From positions 1 to 5,440 of the forward strand of contig JAEYVW010000154.1 in NCBI GenBank assembly GCA_023429365.1: 5,440 bases of DNA. The letters are read 5' to 3'. Within the stretch, counting starts at the first letter, position 1, and every line of letters starts with the position of its first letter. The notes under the pieces were generated by a model that worked only from the letters and a program-made list of their open reading frames with translations, was not told where the DNA came from and searched no databases. This DNA is from Bacteroidota bacterium. Its GTDB lineage: Bacteria > Bacteroidota > Bacteroidia > Chitinophagales > Chitinophagaceae. Both the position numbers and the translations under genes were made by a program. Positions 1 to 5,440 of the stretch are shown here, in pieces.

Positions 1-29
1 TTCAATACTGCTAAACCTCAAAAAAACGA
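1..29 (+). other. A-rich leader upstream of the transporter gene
   Basis: Only the last 29 bases before the first ATG are in the window. They hold a run of seven A (20-26), located 4-10 bases before ATG 30, and no purine-rich Shine-Dalgarno motif. A-rich leaders are a common translation-start context in Bacteroidota, which mildly favours ATG 30 over 36 or 42. No Bacteroidota-type promoter (TTTG / TAnnTTTG) is visible; it must lie further upstream, outside the window. Confidence 0.35.
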
Positions 30-3026
30 ATGCTTATGTCAATGAGACGATTACTCTCAGTGATCTTCATGCCGGTATTCCTTTGTTTTCTTTCTCTCAA
101 TTTATTGGCTCAAGATCGGGTAGTAACGGGTAAAGTTACTGACTCAAAAGACGGCTCTCCTGTCGTGGGAGCATCCGTACAACCAAAAGGTACTACTACG
201 GGTACCTCTACAGGCGCTGATGGCAGCTTCAGCCTTAACATGCCTGCTGGCAATAACGTTTTAGTTATATCATCTGCCGAGTTTGAAACCCAGGAAGTAA
301 ACATTTCCGGGAGATCCTCGGTTGACATTTCCCTTATTGCCACTGGCGGCGGATTGACCGAAGTGGTGGTGATCGGTTATGGTACGGCCAGGAAAAAGGA
401 CCTGACCGGTTCAGTAGCCTCGGTTCAGGCAAAAGATTTTAATAAGGGAACCTATACTTCTCCCGATCAGTTGATCCAGGGTAAAGCTGCTGGTGTACTG
501 GTAATCAATAATACCGGTCAGCCAGGCGGTTCTACTACCATCAGGATCCGTGGTTCATCTTCTATCCGCTCAGGCAACCAACCTTTGTTTGTACTCGATG
601 GGGTACCATTATCAGGTGGTTCGGCCCGTCCGGGTTCACAAGGCGGAAGTTTTGGTAGCGATGGCGGTAACCCGCTCAACTATATTAACCCCAATGATAT
701 CGCCAGCATTGAGATCTTAAAGGATGCGTCTGCAACAGCGATATATGGATCAAGGGGTGCTAACGGTGTAGTTATCATCAACACCAAGCGTGGAGCTTCA
801 GGTGCTCCTAAGGTAGATGTCAGCGCTACAACGGGTATAGCCAGTGTCCTGAAAAAACTGGAAGTAATGAACGCTTCAGAATACAGGGATGCACTAGTAA
901 AATATGATCGCCCGGTTGACGCGGGCACTGGTCGTCGCACAGGTGATTTTGGCAGTGACGTGGATGCCTTCGATGCGATCACCCGCACCGGTTTGGTTCA
1001 GAACTACAATACTGCGGTAAGCGGTGGTACTGAAAACGGACGTTATCGTCTGTCCGTTGGTTATCTCGACCAGGAAGGTGTTATAAAGAATTCGGATTTG
1101 CAAAAAATAACCGCAAACCTTAATACTAGTTTCAAATTCCTGGAAAGTAAAAAACTGGGACTTGATATCAATTTGCTGGCTACACAAACTAATGAACATA
1201 TTGCACCGATATCAGCGTTTGTAGGCTTTGAAGGTAACCTGATTTCACAGGCACTGATGTGGAATCCCACACGCCCCATGTTTATTCCGGGAACTGATTC
1301 GGCTTATGTAGAAAGTGGTGGTACGACTATTAACCCAATGACCTCGCTGCAGTACGTGGAAGATAAAGCAAAAGTGACCACTATCATTGCAAGCATATCG
1401 CCTTCTTACAAAATCACCAAGGACCTTGAATATCGTTTCCTTTATAGTGTAAACCGCCAGGTAGGTAATCGGAAAGGCCAGTTCAACAGGATCTATAACC
1501 AGCAGGGTATAGAAAACAGGGGTGCTGCCTTCGTTGGAAACCAGGAGCAGACCAACACACAAATTACCAATACCCTCAATTTTCAAAAGGACGTTACATC
1601 TGATTTGAATTTGAACGCGGTGATCGGTCACGAATGGTTAACTTTTGACTCTAAAGGCAGTGGATTGTTTGGCCGCGATTTTCCAAACAACGGTCTCAAA
1701 TATTATGACATGATCGGTGTTTCTTCGCAGGCCGATCGTGATATCTTCCAATGGGCTTCAGCTACCACTGAACTTCAGTCGTACTTCGGACGCGCCATCC
1801 TGAATTATAAAGACAAGTACCTCTTTACTGGTACGATCCGTGCGGATGGTTCAACTAAGTTTGGGGAAAACAACAAATATGGGTACTTCCCATCCCTGGC
1901 TGTCGCCTGGAATGCTTCGAATGAAGACTTTTTCCGCGACGTAGCATTTGTAAACAATTTGAAAGTTAGGTTGAGCTGGGGTAAAACTGGTAACCAGGAG
2001 TTTCCTTCAGGCGCCGCTCTTGACAGATTCGCCATTGAAAAATTCAATGGTAGCGACTGGGGTGTAAGAAGGCTGAACTGGGCTAACCCTGATTTGAAAT
2101 GGGAAACCTCAGAAACTATAAATGGTGGTATCGATTTCACCATTTTGAACAACCGCGTTTGGGGTTCTATAGACTATTTCCGTAAAGCCACCCAGGATGT
2201 ATTGTATGAGCAAACACTTGCTCAGCCTGCTCCCACAGGTAAAATCTGGGTGAACCTGGATGGAGAAGTTATCAACAAAGGATGGGAGATAGTATTGAAT
2301 GCAAATCTTGTCAATCAATCTGAATTGAACTGGAACATAGGAACAGTGATGTCTTTCCTTGATAATGAGGTAACCGGTCTGAAAGGCTTCTATGAGACAG
2401 CAGAACTCAGGGGACAGGGTTTCTCCAATACAAGGGGACAAAGACTGATTGCCAATCAGCCCCTGAACGTATGGTATCTTTTTGAATGGGATGGTATCGA
2501 CAGGGCTACTGGTAAAGACATTTTGTTAGGTAAGATTTACGCTGGTAACCCGAACCCATCTACTTTACTGGGTATTTCTACAGATGTAACCTGGAAAAAG
2601 CTTTCTGCCGCACTTAGCTTTAATGGTAATTTTGGTCATACTATATTCAATAATACCGCAGCTTCTGTGCTCGCGATCGGTAACCTGGGAAGGGGCCTCA
2701 ATCTGGCAAAAGACTTATTGAAAGGTGATGTCCAGGAAGATCTTACCAACTCAGCTTCGCCTTCTACCCGTTATCTTGAAAAAGGTAATTACCTGAAGCT
2801 TGCGAATTTGAGTATTGGCTACAGGATTGGCGATGTTGGGAAAAGCATCCGGAATTTGTACGTGTCGCTGACCGGCCAGAACCTGTTTGTGATTACCAAA
2901 TACACGGGCTTTGATCCTGAAGTAAACACCGATGGTGGTTTTGATGGAATTCCTTCATTGGGTATTGAATATATTCCTTACCCATCGGCAAGAACATTCC
3001 AGATTGGGTTAAGCTTTTCATTATAA
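30..3026 (+). CDS. SusC/RagA-family TonB-linked outer membrane transporter
   Basis: Complete 998-aa outer-membrane importer of the SusC class, which takes up oligomeric nutrients with TonB energy and works with the SusD protein encoded 21 bp downstream. A signal peptide spans about residues 1-27 (basic RR at 6-7, hydrophobic 8-26, likely cleavage LLA|QD). A carboxypeptidase-regulatory-like beta-sandwich follows (about 30-102), then a TonB-box-like segment EVVVIGYGT (111-119). The plug domain covers about 120-256 and has the hallmarks IRIRGSSSI (171-179), LFVLDGVPL (186-194) and EILKDASATAIYGSRG (228-243). The rest, about 260-998, is the beta-barrel, ending RTFQIGLSFSL. There is no STN domain between signal and beta-sandwich, so nothing suggests direct FecR/sigma signalling. 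Length is normal for the family and the frame is intact. ATGs at 30, 36 and 42 are all possible starts; 30 is kept because an A-run (20-26) sits just upstream, but starting at 42 (MRRLL) gives an equally good signal peptide. The only cysteine noticed is in the signal peptide. Substrate is unknown. Confidence 0.97.
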   Translation: MLMSMRRLLSVIFMPVFLCFLSLNLLAQDRVVTGKVTDSKDGSPVVGASVQPKGTTTGTSTGADGSFSLNMPAGNNVLVISSAEFETQEVNISGRSSVDISLIATGGGLTEVVVIGYGTARKKDLTGSVASVQAKDFNKGTYTSPDQLIQGKAAGVLVINNTGQPGGSTTIRIRGSSSIRSGNQPLFVLDGVPLSGGSARPGSQGGSFGSDGGNPLNYINPNDIASIEILKDASATAIYGSRGANGVVIINTKRGASGAPKVDVSATTGIASVLKKLEVMNASEYRDALVKYDRPVDAGTGRRTGDFGSDVDAFDAITRTGLVQNYNTAVSGGTENGRYRLSVGYLDQEGVIKNSDLQKITANLNTSFKFLESKKLGLDINLLATQTNEHIAPISAFVGFEGNLISQALMWNPTRPMFIPGTDSAYVESGGTTINPMTSLQYVEDKAKVTTIIASISPSYKITKDLEYRFLYSVNRQVGNRKGQFNRIYNQQGIENRGAAFVGNQEQTNTQITNTLNFQKDVTSDLNLNAVIGHEWLTFDSKGSGLFGRDFPNNGLKYYDMIGVSSQADRDIFQWASATTELQSYFGRAILNYKDKYLFTGTIRADGSTKFGENNKYGYFPSLAVAWNASNEDFFRDVAFVNNLKVRLSWGKTGNQEFPSGAALDRFAIEKFNGSDWGVRRLNWANPDLKWETSETINGGIDFTILNNRVWGSIDYFRKATQDVLYEQTLAQPAPTGKIWVNLDGEVINKGWEIVLNANLVNQSELNWNIGTVMSFLDNEVTGLKGFYETAELRGQGFSNTRGQRLIANQPLNVWYLFEWDGIDRATGKDILLGKIYAGNPNPSTLLGISTDVTWKKLSAALSFNGNFGHTIFNNTAASVLAIGNLGRGLNLAKDLLKGDVQEDLTNSASPSTRYLEKGNYLKLANLSIGYRIGDVGKSIRNLYVSLTGQNLFVITKYTGFDPEVNTDGGFDGIPSLGIEYIPYPSARTFQIGLSFSL

Positions 3027-3047
3027 AAAAACTAAATTATTGGCTGT

Positions 3048-4586
3048 ATGAAATATATAAGATTTTCCCTCGCGGTATTCCTGGCAGCTCTGGTGTTTTC
3101 GTGCACCAAGTTGGAAGAGAATTTTACCGGTGAACTGGAATCTGTAGACAATAGCAGTATCACGGCTTCGGGGTTGTTGGTGAGTGCTTACAACTCCCTT
3201 TATGGTCCATTCCTGGGGAATGGTCCCATCTGGTCGGCTACCACCATCACTTCGGATGAGGCTATTGCACCCACCCGTGGTGCTGACTGGTTCGATAATG
3301 GAGTATGGCAGGCCTTGCATGCACATACCTGGGGTAATGACCAGGATCAAATTGTGGGCTACTTTACTTCGATGCTGAGCACCCAGTTTGCTGCATCAAG
3401 TGTATTGGAATACAATCCTACACCCCAGCAGGCAGCTGAAGCGAAATTCATCAGGGCCTTGTCTATGTATTGGGTTTTGGATGGATTTGACCAGGTTCCA
3501 TTTCGTGAGAACCTTACCGACTATAAGCTGGCACCTGTAACTCTTAAAGGAACGGAAGCTGCAGATTTTATTATCAGTGAGCTGACCAGTATCATTCCTG
3601 ACCTTCCAGATGGAGGATCACCCACCAGGGCGACAAAAAATGCCGCACGTGCTTTACTGGCAAAAGTATATCTCAACTACGGTGTATACATGGATCGGGC
3701 GAATCCAACTTTTCCAAAGTTGACCGAAGTGCTTAATGAAACAAATGCCATCATTGGCAGCGGTGCTTATGATATTAATGACAATTTCTTCGATGCCTTC
3801 GCACCGGATAATAATGTAAAATCTAAGGAATCCATATTTACATTCAATGCCGATGGTGCTAATGGTACCGGCGGTGATGTCTCAGGTTTTGTATTTATGG
3901 TGAGCCACTATAACATGAGTCCATCAGGATGGAATGGTTTTGCAACCCTGTCTGATTTTTACGATAAATTCCAGGCAACAGACGAAAGACGTGGTGTATA
4001 CTATAACTATCCAGGCTCACTACCAAATCCTGGCCATAGAGTAAACGTGGGCTTCCTCGCAGGACAACAATATAACCTAACAACCGACGCTCCCCTGCAG
4101 GACAGGAATGGTACCCCGCTGACTTTTTTACCAGGTGTAAAATTAGTAGAAGATAACGCTAACACCCTGGAGTTTACTGGTATTCGTGTTATCAAATACC
4201 CGTTTGATTATAAATATGGAACCGGTAATGGTGTAAAGGATAACGATTATGTGTTGTTCAGGTATCCTGATATTTTGCTGATGAAGGCAGAAGCATTACT
4301 CCGTAATAATAATGCAGGTGATGCACTGACGATTGTCAATGACCTGCGTGCAAAAAGAGGCGCTACTCCACTCGCTTCGCTGGATTTAAATTCAATGCTT
4401 GACGAACGTGGAAGAGAAATGTATTGGGAAAGCTGGAGAAGAAATGACCTGATCCGTTTTGGCAAATTCCTGCAACCCTGGCAGAATAAAGGCGCCAGCG
4501 ATCCAAGAAGTCTTTTATTCCCCATTCCAAGTAACCAGTTAGCGGTGAATCCAAACCTTGTTCAGAATCCCGGTTACGAGAATTAA
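3048..4586 (+). CDS. SusD/RagB-family nutrient-binding outer membrane lipoprotein
   Basis: Complete 512-aa surface lipoprotein that, by family knowledge, forms the substrate-binding lid over the SusC barrel. The N-terminus is a lipoprotein signal: K2, hydrophobic 6-17, lipobox VFSC with the lipidated Cys at 19, then acidic residues (LEE, 22-24) resembling the surface-export signal of Bacteroidota lipoproteins. The helical TPR-type core shows AEAKFIRALSMYWVLDGF (130-147) followed by QVPF, the local form of the usual 'RA..Y..L.D.YG.VP' SusD signature, and AARALLAKVYLNYG (199-212). The C-terminal half has the typical FRYPDILLMKAEAL (404-417), NDLRAKRGA (431-439), the segment 451-470 (RGREMYWESWRR region), FPIPSNQL (491-498) and the family-defining end NPNLVQNPGY (501-510). 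Length matches the family. The 21-bp gap from the transporter stop, with no promoter or terminator, indicates co-transcription. The start at 3048 puts the signal peptide directly at the N-terminus. No Shine-Dalgarno is visible, which is normal for the phylum. Ligand cannot be predicted. Confidence 0.97.
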   Translation: MKYIRFSLAVFLAALVFSCTKLEENFTGELESVDNSSITASGLLVSAYNSLYGPFLGNGPIWSATTITSDEAIAPTRGADWFDNGVWQALHAHTWGNDQDQIVGYFTSMLSTQFAASSVLEYNPTPQQAAEAKFIRALSMYWVLDGFDQVPFRENLTDYKLAPVTLKGTEAADFIISELTSIIPDLPDGGSPTRATKNAARALLAKVYLNYGVYMDRANPTFPKLTEVLNETNAIIGSGAYDINDNFFDAFAPDNNVKSKESIFTFNADGANGTGGDVSGFVFMVSHYNMSPSGWNGFATLSDFYDKFQATDERRGVYYNYPGSLPNPGHRVNVGFLAGQQYNLTTDAPLQDRNGTPLTFLPGVKLVEDNANTLEFTGIRVIKYPFDYKYGTGNGVKDNDYVLFRYPDILLMKAEALLRNNNAGDALTIVNDLRAKRGATPLASLDLNSMLDERGREMYWESWRRNDLIRFGKFLQPWQNKGASDPRSLLFPIPSNQLAVNPNLVQNPGYEN

Positions 4587-4608
4587 ACAAGTATTTTGAT
4601 TTATATTT

Positions 4609-4644
4609 AAAAGGTCATTCAAAAGGTGACCTTTTTTCTTTTTT
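4609..4644 (+). terminator. Intrinsic terminator or attenuator hairpin between the SusD and VCBS genes
   Basis: A 9-bp perfect inverted repeat, AAAAGGTCA (4609-4617) and TGACCTTTT (4627-4635), encloses a 9-nt loop and runs into a T-rich tail (TTTTTTCTTTTTT, 4632-4644). This is the form of a rho-independent terminator, though the stem has only three G-C pairs. A second fold is possible: AAAAGG (4621-4626) can pair with CCTTTT (4630-4635) around a TGA loop, using the same 3' strand. The tail ends 5 nt before the ATG at 4650, so no promoter fits between hairpin and gene. It is therefore best read as a leaky terminator or attenuator that lowers downstream expression, or as a 3'-end stabiliser for the susCD-type mRNA. 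Strength in vivo is unknown. Confidence 0.65.
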
Positions 4645-4649
4645 ATAAT

Positions 4650-5440
4650 ATGAAGTATAACATTTTTTATTGTTGCATTATAGCGATCTTATTGTGTTGT
4701 TTTGTTTCATGCGACAAGCCAGATTCCAATAAGCCGTTGTTTGAATTCAAAGCAGAGACCGGTATCGATTTCGTCAACACGGTGCAGGATACAAAGGATT
4801 TTAATGTTCTCACCTACCGCAATTTTTATAACGGTGGTGGTGTGGCAATAGGCGATATCAACAATGACGGACTTGCTGATGTGTTCTTCACCGCCAACAT
4901 GGGAAGTAATAAACTGTATAAGAATAAAGGCGGCTGGGAGTTTGAAGATATTTCGGAAAAAGCCGGAGTAGGCGAAAAGCAAGATTGGAATACCGGCGTG
5001 GTAATGGTAGACATTAACCACGATGGCTGGCTGGATATCTATGTTTGCAGCGCAGGCTATATAGATGGAAAGGCGCCGAGAAGCAAATTGTATATCAATA
5101 ACGGACTTCAGGCTGGCCCGGATGATGAAGTAAGTTTTACCGAAGCGGCGAAAGAATACGGCCTTACTAATGAAGGTGGTTATGCTACCCATGCAGCGTT
5201 CTTTGATTATGATCTCGATGGTGATCTCGACGCCTTTATCATCAACAATAGTTTTATCCCGGTTAATACGCTCAATTATGCCAACAAACGCGACCTGAAA
5301 GCAGCTGACTGGCCCGTGCCTGATTTTTTGAAAGGCGGCGGGGATCGATTTTTCAGGAATGATAATGGCAGGTTTACAGATATCAGCAAGGAAGCCGGCG
5401 TGCACGGCAGCCTGATCAGTTTTGGATTGGGAGTTACGGT
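4650..5440 (+). CDS. FG-GAP/VCBS-repeat lipoprotein, 3' end cut off by the window
   Basis: Open frame from ATG 4650 to the window end without a stop: 263 whole codons plus GT. The N-terminus is a lipoprotein signal with an unusually cysteine-rich hydrophobic stretch (Cys at 8, 9, 16, 17) and lipobox FVSC (18-21), so C21 is the likely lipidated residue. FG-GAP/VCBS-type repeats follow, each with a calcium-loop motif DxNxDGxxD or DxDxDGxxD: DINNDGLAD (69-77), DINHDGWLD (121-129) and DYDLDGDLD (186-194). They alternate with LYKN (89-92), LYINNG (147-152) and FFRNDNG (234-240) strands and FEDISEKAGV- or FTDISKEAGV-type ends (98-107, 242-251). The last visible residues, SFGLGVT, look like the lead-in to a fourth calcium loop. 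Such repeats build beta-propellers. From memory, Bacteroidota relatives are about 1,100 aa with an ASPIC/UnbV domain at the C-terminus; that part is not visible here. Position after SusC/SusD suggests a cell-surface accessory role in binding or processing the same substrate, but no catalytic residues can be named. The start is chosen because the signal peptide begins there. Confidence 0.93.
   Translation, partial: MKYNIFYCCIIAILLCCFVSCDKPDSNKPLFEFKAETGIDFVNTVQDTKDFNVLTYRNFYNGGGVAIGDINNDGLADVFFTANMGSNKLYKNKGGWEFEDISEKAGVGEKQDWNTGVVMVDINHDGWLDIYVCSAGYIDGKAPRSKLYINNGLQAGPDDEVSFTEAAKEYGLTNEGGYATHAAFFDYDLDGDLDAFIINNSFIPVNTLNYANKRDLKAADWPVPDFLKGGGDRFFRNDNGRFTDISKEAGVHGSLISFGLGVT

Noticed and set aside
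1245..1631. A 128-aa open frame on the - strand inside the transporter gene
   Set aside because: It is fully contained in the intact SusC frame and shows no family resemblance or start context. The other - strand frames within 30-4586 were rejected on the same grounds.
30..3026. STN domain / sigma-factor-signalling transporter
   Set aside because: The signal peptide is followed directly by the carboxypeptidase-regulatory-like beta-sandwich and the plug. No STN segment lies between them, and no sigma or anti-sigma gene is visible in the window.
3184..3378. A 64-aa + strand frame inside the SusD gene
   Set aside because: It is out of frame with a complete, family-typical SusD protein and has no recognisable features.
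30..4586. Assigning the SusC/SusD pair to starch or another named glycan
   Set aside because: No enzyme gene or regulator in the window indicates a substrate, and SusC/SusD sequence style alone does not define one.
4587..4608. Possible promoter for the VCBS gene (GTATTTTG at 4591-4598)
   Set aside because: It resembles the Bacteroidota -7 box TAnnTTTG but is off by one base in spacing, has no TTTG element at about -33, and would place the transcript start before or within the terminator hairpin.
4707..5405. A 232-aa open frame on the - strand across the third gene
   Set aside because: It lies opposite the clear VCBS lipoprotein frame, has no recognisable domain or signal, and its length follows from the complement of repeated Asp/Asn/Gly codons. 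The + strand frame has a signal peptide and three calcium-loop repeats, so the - frame is a shadow.

Overview
The window looks like a chromosomal segment of a Bacteroidota (Bacteroidetes) genome, most likely a Chitinophagaceae/Sphingobacteriales-type soil or environmental member; the family-level guess rests on protein style from memory. The evidence is an adjacent SusC/SusD outer-membrane pair, a lipoprotein with FG-GAP/VCBS repeats next to it, moderate GC by eye, and start codons with A- or T-rich leaders and no Shine-Dalgarno sequence. All genes are on the + strand and almost the whole window is coding.

Layout: bases 1-29 are the tail of a leader with no recognisable promoter. Bases 30-3026 encode a complete SusC/RagA-type TonB-dependent transporter (998 aa). 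After 21 bp, bases 3048-4586 encode its SusD/RagB-type surface lipoprotein partner (512 aa). A 63-bp gap (4587-4649) holds an intrinsic-terminator-like hairpin with a T-rich tail. Immediately after it, at 4650, a third gene begins and runs off the window end: a lipoprotein with calcium-binding-type FG-GAP/VCBS repeats, of which 263 codons are visible.

How they fit together: by family knowledge, SusD is a lid on the extracellular face of the SusC barrel. The pair captures an oligomeric substrate (glycan, peptide or other polymer fragment) and imports it into the periplasm with TonB/ExbBD energy. The VCBS lipoprotein is probably a surface-exposed accessory protein made from the same locus at a lower, hairpin-tuned level. 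No glycoside hydrolase, sulfatase, peptidase, sigma/anti-sigma pair or hybrid two-component regulator lies in the window, so the substrate cannot be assigned.

The region is mostly ordinary nutrient-uptake machinery. The points worth a second look are the hairpin with two mutually exclusive folds abutting the third gene, and the linkage of the VCBS lipoprotein to the SusCD pair. I see no sign of a wholly new system, mobile element, CRISPR array or RNA gene.
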